DNA of 64,000 nucleotides from Paractinoplanes deccanensis (GTDB lineage: Bacteria; Actinomycetota; Actinomycetes; Mycobacteriales; Micromonosporaceae). The stretch spans positions 1 to 64,000 of the forward strand of contig NZ_BOMI01000156.1 in the NCBI RefSeq assembly GCF_016862115.1. Direction: 5' to 3'. The notes beneath the pieces are model-generated. The model searched no databases. It saw only the letters and a program-made list of their open reading frames with translations, and was not told the origin of the DNA. The position numbers and the translations under genes were made by a program. This document shows positions 1 to 9,000 of the stretch, piece after piece. Positions within the stretch are counted from its first letter, which is position 1; every line of letters begins with the position of its first letter.

Positions 1-13
1 TCGGGGGCCGGCC

Positions 14-3000
14 TCAGCTGAGGCTGTTGCCGGTGATGGCCGAGGTGAGGACGGTCGCGAGGCCGCCGCCGACCACCGCCGCGGCCAGGCCGACGCTGAT
101 CGCCTTCCACGAGTGGCTGATGAAGCGCAGGCCGACGGCCACGATGACGCTGAGCACCAGGGAGATGCCGAACTGCGGGGCGGCCTTGGAGAGCGTGTCC
201 AGGGCGTGGGTCTGCGAGCCGGCGCCGAAGACGACCATGTAGACGACGAAGAGGACGACGGGTACGCCGTACCAGATGACGGTGTAGCCGACCGCGGCGA
301 GAGGACCGCCGGATTCCTGTTCGTCCTCCTCGTCATCCGGGTCGAGCAGGTCGCGCTTGCGGATGGTCGGATAGCCGCCGGTGACGGGACGGCGCTCGTA
401 CGACCCGTATCCGGAACTCTCTCGCTGCTCCCGCGGCACCGGCGAGATCAGCGAGGTGGATGTCATGGATAAGTTCGATGTTCCCTCGACGGCGGCTGAG
501 CCGCTCGACCGAAAGGGCACGTAATCCGAAGTGCCGTACCGCCGGGACTCCCCCTCGGCGAGATCACTCTGTCCGGCGAGGTCTCGCCGCCAGTCGGTAC
601 CGCCGCCCTCGCGGTAGGTCGCGCTTCCCCTGGCCCGCTCCTCGCGCTCGGCTTTGTGCCAAGCGCCGGGCTCGGGGCGCTGCCTGCTTTCGGTGACACC
701 GCCGGGCGACCATGGCGGCGCGTCCCCCTGCCGAGGCATGGGGTCGGCGCGCCAGGTGTCGGGACTCGGCGGCTCCTGGGCGTACGCCGTGGAACTCTCA
801 CGGCGCTCTTGATCGTCGGCGCGCCGTCGGCCGGCGCTGTACTGCTCCAGGGCGCTCCCGGTGGCCGGGGCGGCGTCCTGATAGGGCGGCGGGGCGATCG
901 CGGGGAGGCCGCTCGCCGGGGCGGAGGCCGAATAGCCGTATCGCTGGGTCTCGCCGCCCAGGTCGGACGGGTAGCGGTCCGAGTAGCGGGGGGCTCCGGG
1001 GTAGCGGGTGTCCGGGTCCGAGTAGCGGGTGTCCGGGTCCGGGTAGCGCTGAGATGCCGGAAGTCCGCTGGCCGGCGCTGAGGCCGAGTAGCGGGGGGTG
1101 CCGCCGGGCGGGGCCGAGCTTGGATAGGCGGGCAGGCCGCTGGCCGGGGCGGTGGCCGAGTAGCGGGGAGCACCGCCGGCCGCATCGGCGGTCGGGTAGC
1201 GCGGGGTGCCGCCGGCCGGGTCGGCGGTCGGGTAGCGCGGGGTGCCGCCGGCTGGGTCGGCGGTGGGGTTACGCGGCGTGCCGGTGGTGGGGTCGGCGCT
1301 CGGGTAGCGGGAGGTGCCGCCGGCTGGGTCGGCGGTCGGATAGCGCGGGGTGCCGCTCGACGGGTCCGGGTAGCCGGGTGGGCCGCTTGCTGGAGCGGCG
1401 GCCGAGTAGCGCTGGGTGCCGTCGGCCTGCTCCGCGGCCGGGTAGCGGGGAGTGCTGCCGGCTGGGGTGGAGCTCGGGTAGCTGGGCAGGCCACTGGCGG
1501 GAGCTGAGGCTGAGTAGCGCGGGCCGCCGCCGGCTGGGTCGGCGCTCGGGTAGCGGGGTGCGCCACCCGGGGGATCGGTGTTCGGGTAGCGCGGGGCGTC
1601 GTCTGCGGGGTAGCGGTCGGGAGCGCCCGGATAGCCGCCGGCGGGGGCGGCGCTGCCGTAATCGGGCGGGGTGCTGCTGCCGTAACCGGGCGGGGCGCTG
1701 CGGGAAGCGGCGCTGCCGTAGCTTGGCGGGGCGCTGCGAGGTGCGGCGCTGCCGTAGGGGGCGCCGATGCCGCTGCGGGGTGCGGGCGGCAGGTCGTCGT
1801 AGGAGCGGCGGCCGGTCGAGGGCTCGCTGCCGTAGGCGCCGTCGTCGGGATAGGCGCGGCGGCTCGGGCCGTCGGGCGTGGAGCCGTAACCGCCGTAAGG
1901 CGCGGCGCTGCGGGGAGCGGGCGCGGGCGGGAGGGCCGGTGGCGTGCGCCGGGCTTCGGGGGCGGGGGCGCGTCGTGGCTGCTCGGGCTCGGGTTCGGGG
2001 TCCGACGGCGCGGCGGGGAGGGCGCGGGGGCCCTCGCCCATGGCCTCGCGGCGGGCGGCCTCGCGGCGCCACGCCAGGATGCGCGGGTCGTCCTCGGAGC
2101 GGCTCCACTGGCCCGTGTCGGGGTCGCGGACCCAGCTGCTGGTGTCGGGCTCGGCCTCCCACGAGGCGGTCTGCTCGCGCCAGTCGCTGGAGCCGGGGTT
2201 GTATCGGGCACGGCCCTTGGAAGGGCCCTGCCGCTGCTCGGGACGGCGCGGGGCGGCGCGGCGCGGGGCGTCGGTCTCGTCGGGATAGGCGATGGGGGCC
2301 GCGCCGAACGTGGTGGTCTCGTCGCGGTCGACCGGCTTCGCGGCGCGGGCGCGGCGGGAGGACCGCGTCTCCTGTGGATAACCGGTGGTGCCGCCGGCGA
2401 GGCCGGAAGCGGGGGCCGCGGGGTAACCGGTGGTGCCGCCGGCGAGGCCGGAGGCAGGAGCGGCGGGGTAGTCGGTGGTGCCGCCGGCGAGGCCGGAAGC
2501 GGGGGCCGCGGGGTAACCGGTGGAGCCGCCCGAGAGGCCGGACGCCGAGTAACCGGAGGCGGGGGCCGCCGGATAGTCCGAGGCGGGGGCCGCCGGATAG
2601 CCCGAGGCCGGGGCGGACGGGTAGGCCGTGGTGCCGCCGGCCAGGCCCGATGTGGGACTGGAGGCGCGGCTGGGGGTGTCGTCGTCCGCGTACCGGGGGC
2701 CACGCTCGCGGCGGCTGCGCGGGGCGGGCGTCTCGTCGTATCGGCCGCTCAGTGGCGACGTGGCGGCGCCCGTGGTGTCGTCGTACCGGGACGGGCGTGT
2801 CGTCTCGTACGGGGTCGCGGGCGGGATGCGGTAACCGGGCTCGCTCTCGTACGGCGAAGAGGGCAGTGCTCGGCGCCCGGTCGGCTCGTCGCGCCTGTCC
2901 GAGCCGTAATCGCTGCTCCACGAGGATGTGGTCGAAGCGCCTGTGTCCCCGTACAGCTGGATGTTGCCTGTGTCGGTGTGACCGGCCCAGTTGTCGGAGT

Positions 3001-3982
3001 CCCAGCTGTCGCTCTCGGGTCGCGTGGTGGACCAGCCCGTGCCCCCGGAAGGTCCCGGCTCGGGCGCGCGGCGGCGGCCGATCGGGCCGGGAGTCTGCTG
3101 TGCGCCGCGTCGCCAGGCGGCACGGTCGTCCTCCCGCACGAGGTGACGGCCGTCGTCGCGCGGCTCCTCGCGCAACCAGGTCGTCTCGGTGCTCTTGGGG
3201 ATGCTCGTGCCCGTGTCGGTCCAGGTGGCGGAGCCTTCGATCGCGTCGCGCTGCCACGACGGGCGCGACGGTTCGACCAGCTGCTGCCAGGTGGGTGAGC
3301 TTTCCGCGGGCGTACGAGGGGAGGGCTGTTGCCAGCTCGGCGTGTCCTGAGCTGTGCTCGCCTGCTCGGGCTCGGTGAACTGCTGCCACGCGGGGCGGGT
3401 GTCGGCGCGATCGTCCGACGTGGCCGACCACGCCGTGCTCGAGATGGCCGGCTGCGACATCGGCGTCTCGGCGGCGGGCGGATAGGCGCTCCGGCCGCCG
3501 GTCTGCCACGCCTCGGTGGTGGACCGCCAGCCGTGCGAGCCCGTGGTGGACCGCCACTCGGTGGTCTGCTTCCAGCGGGCGCCGGTCGCGCGCCACTCGG
3601 CGGTCTCGGTGCGCCAGCCGACGCCGTCGGCGGGGAACGCGGGCCGGCCCGTGGACGCCACGTCGGACCAGCGGCCGGCCGGCTCGACGGACTGGCTCTG
3701 GTCGGACTCGGCCTGCTGCGCCCACGCGTCGGCGCGGCGCTGCCAGTCGAGCGCCTCGGCGCTGGGCTGCATGCTGCCGGTGTCGGTGAGGGAGGACCAT
3801 TTCTGCTCAGGTTCGGCAAAATCCGGAGAATCCGGACTTCGGGTGGTCCACGAATCCGCAGCGCGCCTTTCGCGCGACATGCGGGCTCCGTAGTCCCACT
3901 CCCGTTGGTCCACCCGAAAAGCGTGCCGTGCCAACGAGCGAACCGCAACGCCTCCGGGCGACGGCTTGCTCACGCGGGGCAT
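14..3982 (-). CDS. Very large low-complexity repeat protein with C-terminal membrane segments
   Basis: About 1322 residues, not assigned to a known family. The first ~300 residues are rich in Trp, Ser and Thr with recurring W-Q/W-R and DTG patches. The middle is a Pro/Ala/Gly/Ser/Tyr linker holding at least two repeat types: a 15-residue unit of the form GYPAAPASGLAGGTT and a 12-residue unit like RYPTADPAGGTP. The last ~100 residues form about three hydrophobic helices (one begins VVLFVVYMVVFG), so the long N-terminal part is probably a cytoplasmic or surface tail on a small membrane anchor. The outermost ATG is at 3982. An in-frame ATG at 3880 has a better GGAG ribosome site and may be the true start. 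It is divergent from dnaB. Function unknown; most of it is predicted to be disordered. Confidence 0.75.
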   Translation of the reverse strand: MPRVSKPSPGGVAVRSLARHAFRVDQREWDYGARMSRERRAADSWTTRSPDSPDFAEPEQKWSSLTDTGSMQPSAEALDWQRRADAWAQQAESDQSQSVEPAGRWSDVASTGRPAFPADGVGWRTETAEWRATGARWKQTTEWRSTTGSHGWRSTTEAWQTGGRSAYPPAAETPMSQPAISSTAWSATSDDRADTRPAWQQFTEPEQASTAQDTPSWQQPSPRTPAESSPTWQQLVEPSRPSWQRDAIEGSATWTDTGTSIPKSTETTWLREEPRDDGRHLVREDDRAAWRRGAQQTPGPIGRRRAPEPGPSGGTGWSTTRPESDSWDSDNWAGHTDTGNIQLYGDTGASTTSSWSSDYGSDRRDEPTGRRALPSSPYESEPGYRIPPATPYETTRPSRYDDTTGAATSPLSGRYDETPAPRSRRERGPRYADDDTPSRASSPTSGLAGGTTAYPSAPASGYPAAPASDYPAAPASGYSASGLSGGSTGYPAAPASGLAGGTTDYPAAPASGLAGGTTGYPAAPASGLAGGTTGYPQETRSSRRARAAKPVDRDETTTFGAAPIAYPDETDAPRRAAPRRPEQRQGPSKGRARYNPGSSDWREQTASWEAEPDTSSWVRDPDTGQWSRSEDDPRILAWRREAARREAMGEGPRALPAAPSDPEPEPEQPRRAPAPEARRTPPALPPAPAPRSAAPYGGYGSTPDGPSRRAYPDDGAYGSEPSTGRRSYDDLPPAPRSGIGAPYGSAAPRSAPPSYGSAASRSAPPGYGSSTPPDYGSAAPAGGYPGAPDRYPADDAPRYPNTDPPGGAPRYPSADPAGGGPRYSASAPASGLPSYPSSTPAGSTPRYPAAEQADGTQRYSAAAPASGPPGYPDPSSGTPRYPTADPAGGTSRYPSADPTTGTPRNPTADPAGGTPRYPTADPAGGTPRYPTADAAGGAPRYSATAPASGLPAYPSSAPPGGTPRYSASAPASGLPASQRYPDPDTRYSDPDTRYPGAPRYSDRYPSDLGGETQRYGYSASAPASGLPAIAPPPYQDAAPATGSALEQYSAGRRRADDQERRESSTAYAQEPPSPDTWRADPMPRQGDAPPWSPGGVTESRQRPEPGAWHKAEREERARGSATYREGGGTDWRRDLAGQSDLAEGESRRYGTSDYVPFRSSGSAAVEGTSNLSMTSTSLISPVPREQRESSGYGSYERRPVTGGYPTIRKRDLLDPDDEEDEQESGGPLAAVGYTVIWYGVPVVLFVVYMVVFGAGSQTHALDTLSKAAPQFGISLVLSVIVAVGLRFISHSWKAISVGLAAAVVGGGLATVLTSAITGNSLS

Positions 3983-4011
3983 CTTTTCGCAGCTGTGCAG
4001 GTGTTTTTCTG

Positions 4012-4151
4012 CTCTCCACAGTTGGGGACGGCGAAATCCCTGATGAAGAAGGCGCGTCGAGCTTCGTCCTCAGGAGTTGTGCACAGGTATCCACAGAGAT
4101 ATCCACAGGCTCGGCCGAGATGTCCACAGGTTGTCCCGAGACTCGTCCACC
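4012..4151. promoter_or_regulatory. Cluster of DnaA-box-like nonamers upstream of dnaB
   Basis: The 334-bp gap between the repeat protein and dnaB holds a run of sequences close to the DnaA box TT(A/G)TCCACA: CTCTCCACA at 4012, TTGTGCACA at 4077, GTATCCACA at 4087, ATATCCACA at 4099 and ATGTCCACA at 4120. Two weaker matches (TTGTCCCGA at 4131, TCGTCCACC at 4143) follow. Four differ from the consensus at one position, and most lie in the same orientation. It could be a DnaA-responsive promoter for dnaB or a DnaA-titration site. The main chromosomal origin would be expected next to dnaA, which is not in the window. Confidence 0.55.
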
Positions 4152-4316
4152 GGGGCAGTTGGGCAGGTGGCGGGCGGGTTCGTACAGTGGTCCAGCCGCT
4201 CGCGCGGGCTTGATCGGGATGTTGTTCCTGATCAAGGTGGGGAGTTCAGCCGAAAGTGTCATACCCCGGCTGTTTGATCAGGGTGTGTTCACGTACGGCC
4301 AGCGGAGGAGGTCCGG

Positions 4317-5756
4317 GTGTCGATCACCGACGACGCGCGGCCGGAGGCACGCCCTCCCGGTCAGCAGTCCGGATCGGGACCGTCCGGTCCCGGGGGGCCA
4401 CCGAGCAACGGCCCGTCCGGCGGGCAGTTCGACAAGGCTCCGCCCCAGGATGTGGCCGCCGAGCAGGGCGTGCTGGGCGGCATGCTGCTCTCCAAGGACG
4501 CGATCGCCGACGTGGTCGAGATCCTCAAGACGCACGACTTCTACCGTCCGGTGCACAGCACGATCTTCGACGTCATCCTCGACCTGTACGGGCGTGGCGA
4601 GCCGGCCGACGCGCTGACCGTGGCCGCCGCGCTCGCCGACTCGGGCGACCTCCAGCGCATCGGCGGCGTGCCCTACCTGCACACGCTGATCGAGAGCGTG
4701 CCCACCGCGGCCAACGCGTCCTACTACGCGCGCATCGTGGGCGAGCGCGCCATCCTCCGCCGCCTCGTCAACGCCGGCACCAAGATCGTCCAGTTGGGGT
4801 ACGGCGCGAACGGCAACGGCGGGCGCGACGTCGACGACATCGTCGACCTGGCCCAGCAGGCGATCTACGACGTCACCGAGAAGCGGGTGAGCGAAGACTT
4901 CGCGGCCCTCGGCGACATGCTCCAGCCCACGCTCGACGAGATCGAGGCGGTCGGCGCGGCCGGCGGCGTGATGACGGGCGTGCCCACCGGCTTCGGCGAC
5001 CTCGACCGGCTGCTCAACGGCCTGCACCCGGGCCAGCTGATCATCGTGGCCGGCCGTCCCGGTCTGGGCAAGTCGACGGTCAGCATGGACTTCGCCCGTA
5101 ACGCGGCCATCCGGAGCAACTGCGCGAGCGCCATCTTCTCGCTCGAAATGAGCAAGATCGAGATGGTCATGCGCCTGCTCTCCGCCGAGGCCCGCGTGCC
5201 GCTGCACGTGCTGCGCTCCGGCCAGCTCACCGACGACGACTGGAGCAAGCTGGCCCGCCGCATGGGCGAGATCAGCGAGGCCCCGATCTTCGTCGACGAC
5301 ACCCCCAACATGAACCTCATGGAGATCCGGGCCAAGGCGCGCCGCCTCAAGCAGCGACACAACCTCAAGCTCCTGGTGATCGACTATCTCCAGCTGATGT
5401 CCTCGCCCAAAAAGACCGAGAGCCGTCAGCAGGAGGTCTCCGAGCTCTCCCGTGGCCTCAAGCTGCTCGCCAAGGAGATCGAGTGCCCGGTGATCGCGGT
5501 GTCGCAGCTGAACCGTGGTCCCGAGCAGCGCACCGACAAGCGCCCGCAGCTGTCCGACCTGCGTGAGTCCGGCTCCATCGAGCAGGACGCCGACGTCGTG
5601 ATCCTGCTCCACCGCGACGACTACTACGACAAGGAGTCACCGCGCGCGGGCGAGGCGGACTTCATCGTCGCCAAGCACCGAAACGGCCCGACCGACACGG
5701 TGACGGTGGCGGCTCAGCTGCACCTGTCCCGCTTCGTCGACATGGCAATCGTCTAG
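4317..5756 (+). CDS. dnaB: Replicative DNA helicase DnaB
   Basis: A 479-residue hexameric 5'-3' helicase that unwinds DNA at the replication fork and binds primase. A Gly/Pro/Ser-rich leader of ~38 residues precedes the DnaB N-terminal helical domain (~40-145). The RecA-like ATPase domain follows, with Walker A GRPGLGKST at 246-254, Walker B around VIDYLQLM, and a QLNRGPEQR stretch carrying the arginine-finger region. It begins with GTG at 4317 behind a GCGGAGGAG ribosome site. Length is normal and no intein is present, unlike several mycobacterial dnaB genes. Its promoter region carries the DnaA-box-like cluster. It ends 5 bp from a convergent small gene. Confidence 0.97.
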   Translation: MSITDDARPEARPPGQQSGSGPSGPGGPPSNGPSGGQFDKAPPQDVAAEQGVLGGMLLSKDAIADVVEILKTHDFYRPVHSTIFDVILDLYGRGEPADALTVAAALADSGDLQRIGGVPYLHTLIESVPTAANASYYARIVGERAILRRLVNAGTKIVQLGYGANGNGGRDVDDIVDLAQQAIYDVTEKRVSEDFAALGDMLQPTLDEIEAVGAAGGVMTGVPTGFGDLDRLLNGLHPGQLIIVAGRPGLGKSTVSMDFARNAAIRSNCASAIFSLEMSKIEMVMRLLSAEARVPLHVLRSGQLTDDDWSKLARRMGEISEAPIFVDDTPNMNLMEIRAKARRLKQRHNLKLLVIDYLQLMSSPKKTESRQQEVSELSRGLKLLAKEIECPVIAVSQLNRGPEQRTDKRPQLSDLRESGSIEQDADVVILLHRDDYYDKESPRAGEADFIVAKHRNGPTDTVTVAAQLHLSRFVDMAIV

Positions 5757-5761
5757 GAGGC

Positions 5762-6097
5762 CTACGAACGAGGCGGACCGTAGGGCCAGCCCATGCGCTC
5801 TCCCTCGTCGGCGATGGCGTTGAGCTGTCCTTCCGAGGGCAGGTCGACGTGCAGCGCCTCGCGCGAGATGCGTTCGGCCGTTGTCCGATCGATGTTGCGG
5901 AGCTGATCAAACTTCTGGTCGTCGTAGAGAAGAGCGGCGGCGGTGCCGGGCGCGGAGACCCACGCTTTGTGCAGCCAACTCCACAGAACCGCGCGGAGGG
6001 GTTGCCCTGGCAACGGCTGGTGCGCGATGACGCTCGTGGCCTCGCCCGACATGTCCGGCTTGAGAACCGCGGTGTAGTGGAACGGGGCATCCGTCAT
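5762..6097 (-). CDS. Candidate immunity protein of the toxin operon
   Basis: A 111-residue protein beginning MTDAPFHYTAVLK. It matches no family I can name. It is acidic to neutral with no signal peptide or membrane helix, so it should be cytosolic. Its ATG overlaps the stop of the large toxin gene as ATGA (6094-6097), so the two are translationally coupled, and it is the last gene of the operon. A small cytosolic protein directly downstream of a polymorphic toxin is the usual place for the cognate immunity protein; that role is inferred from position only. Confidence 0.7.
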   Translation of the reverse strand: MTDAPFHYTAVLKPDMSGEATSVIAHQPLPGQPLRAVLWSWLHKAWVSAPGTAAALLYDDQKFDQLRNIDRTTAERISREALHVDLPSEGQLNAIADEGERMGWPYGPPRS

Positions 6098-9000
6098 GGG
6101 TAATCCGTCCCTGCCTGCTCGGGTGGAATCATCACATCGCTGTACCGGAGATTGTGCCGAGCCAGAGCCCGATCGAGCGAGCCGCCGCCCGCGTCCAACG
6201 TCCTGAGGTAGTCGTGCCATATCCCCCGGTTGGCGCCTATCCAAGTGGCGAGGCCGGTGTCCTTCTGGGTGACCGGGAAGGCTTGGTCAAGGATGTCGAG
6301 GTCTGACGGCTGGTTGTCGGGGAGGCCTCGTTCGCGGTTGATGGAGAAGATCTGGAGGAGTGCCTCGACCCTCTCCTCAGGGGTGAACCGTTCGTTGCGC
6401 ACCCGGGCATAGAGCCTGTGTGTGTCCTTCCCGACCGCTCGCGAAAGTGGAGTGGGGAACTGAAGCTCGAAGAGATGCCCCTGCGGATCGGCCAGAGAGA
6501 CATTCAAACCGTTGTGTCTTCCTAGTCCGTCGCCCCAGAAGCTGAGGATCTTCGTGACCGAGTAACCGGAGGACTCCAGGGCTTCCAGGACCAGCGCAAC
6601 GGAGCGCCCATAGCCGGCGAGTGGGACCTCGATCGAGAAGCGAACCAGGTCTTTCTGCGCGGCGATGAAGTCGTCCAAAGTGGTGTTGAAGACGGGCGCG
6701 TGCTGGAGGAAGGCTCGTGCGAGCGAGTTCACCGTCTTGGCCCGATGTTGCTCGTCAACCACGCGAAGACGCTCGGTCTCCGGGGCAGCAGGCAGAGAAC
6801 TGATGACATCACGGATGTCACCGAGCACTCGATCAGCGATGGCGAGAGAGCGGACGTAGGAATCGTTCAACGTTCGCTGTTCGGAGGTCGGCAACGATTC
6901 GAACGCCAGACGCTCGGCGGCCGTTTCCGGGGACTCGTCGGCTCCGGTGGGTGGGGTGGTTGACCAGTGGCCCGGGCCGTGGTGTGGGAGGGGGGCCGGG
7001 GTGGCGTTGGCGGCCACCACCAGGGCGTCCATCGAGATGATGTTGGTGGGGGTGTGGACGCCCTGGTGGGTGTAGAGGGGGTGGGACTCGGTCAGCTTGC
7101 CTATCTGGGGGTCTACGAAGAGGACGGTTCCGTTCTGGTTCAGGGCGGCCCACGAGTGGCAACCGCCGGCCTCCAGGTCGGTGATGATGAAGGCGTAGGC
7201 GCCGTGGCCGGTGTTGAGCAGGTGGTTGGTCAAGTTGGTGATGGCGTGGTCCATGGCCTGTTTGGCCTCGGCGGGGTCGGCGCCGCCCAGGTAGGGGCAG
7301 AGGTTCTGGAAGTCGCTGCCGGTGGCCTGGCGGATGCGGTCGACGCCGGCCAGTTCGCCGCCCAGAGGGCGGGTGGGGTCGCCGTGGGCGTAGGTGTCGA
7401 AGGTTCGGGGGGCGGCGACACGGGGGCGGCCGTGGATGTAGGTGTCGAAAAGGGACAGCACGCCGTCCACGCAGTTCAGGCCCCTGGTGGGGTCGGCGGC
7501 GGGTCCGCCGTCGTTGGCCAGGCGGAACCAGCGGCCGGTGCGGGGGTCGGGCAGGCGGGTGGGGCGGCCGTCGGGGTCGCGGGGGACGGCGTTCTCCAGA
7601 TCGACCTGGTGTACGGCGAGCGGCGGGCGCAGGCCGCCGACCGAGTTGTAGCGGCGGGTCGCGTCGATCGGTGGGCGGCCGCCGGTGCCGGTCAGGGCCG
7701 AGCGGCTGCCGGTCTTCACGCCGGCCGGGGCCAGGTCGCCCACGTCGTGGTTGATGCGGGCCCAGTGCGGCGGGTCGACCTCGACGGTCTCCGGGGCCAA
7801 GGCGCCGGAGCGGATCTGGTCGTTCTGGGTTTCGATCTCGGCGACGATCTCGCTCAGCTCGAAGGCCTGCTTGCGGTAGTCGCGGGCGCGCAGGGTCGAA
7901 CCGGTGCGGAAGGCCTCGTCGGCGCGGCGGCCCAGGTCGAGGATCTTCGCGCGGTTGTCGTCGGCGATCGTGGTCAGGTAGGCGATGTACTCCTCGCGCC
8001 GGTTCTCCTCGTGGGTGCGGCGGGCGTGGTCGGCGTATCCGAAGTAGGCGGCCTCGGCGCGGGCCAGGTCCGGCTCCGGGAGCGGGCGGCGGGGAGCAGG
8101 GCCGAGGTCATGCGGTAGCGGCACGGCGACGACGGGGCCGGAACGGCGTGGATCGGGAACCCGGCTGATGTACGGGCGGCTCACCCGCGGCGCGTTGGGG
8201 TGCGGCTCGGTGCGGGGACGGTCGGACAAGGGTGTGGTGTCGGCCGGGCGCAGCGCCCGGTCAAGTGGTGAAGGGGTCCGGTCCAGCGGCAGGGGCGGGC
8301 GACTGCGCGAGACGTCCGGGCGGGGGCCGAGAGCGTCGGCGATGCGGTCCAGGTCGGACACGGTGGATCGCCACGTGGTGCCCGGGGGCAGCCGATCGGG
8401 GGTGCCGGTGGCGGACGTGCCGGCCCGGCGGGGCGAGCCGGGGATGACGCCCGCGGTGGGGGACGGCGCGAAGGGGACCACGCCCGCGCTGGGGGACGGC
8501 GCGGATGACGCGGGCGTGGTCGGCGGTGGCGGGGAGGCGGAAAGGACCGTCGCGTCGGTGGGCGGCAGCTGTACGGGAGAAGCGGGCGCCGGCTCGGAAG
8601 CCGCGAACGAAGGACCGCCGGCCGGCTCGAAGGCGGGCGAAGGAGACGAAGGGGAAACAGCGGCCGGCGATTCAACGTCGGCAGAAAACGCTGGGGAGAC
8701 GGTCGCCGAAGGGACCGAGGAGGCGGCGGTGGCCGACGATGCCGCGTCGGCAGACGGCGAAAGGGCCGAACCGATGCCCGGCGACGCGGGGTCGGCGGAA
8801 GGGGAAGGGGCGGCGCCGGTGGCCGGTGACGCGGGGTCGGCAGAAGAGGAAAGGGCGGCACCGACGGCCGGCGACGCCGGGTCGGCAGAAGAGAGGGGGG
8901 TGGCCGGTGGCGCCGCGTCAGCACCCGGCGAAAAGGCCGGAGGCGCCGCGTCGGCACCCGGCGAAAAGGCCGGAGGCGGCGCGACCACGGCGGACTCGAA

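Noticed and set aside
712..3378. 888-codon open frame antisense to the large repeat protein
   Set aside because: Arg-rich shadow of the GC-rich repeats; lengthy antisense frames are expected in high-GC repetitive genes.
4012..4151. Chromosomal origin oriC at the DnaA-box cluster
   Set aside because: Too few boxes, no AT-rich unwinding region and no dnaA/dnaN neighbours; treated as a regulatory or titration cluster.
4278..5612. 444-codon frame antisense to dnaB
   Set aside because: Overlaps a certain essential gene; composition is that of a shadow frame.
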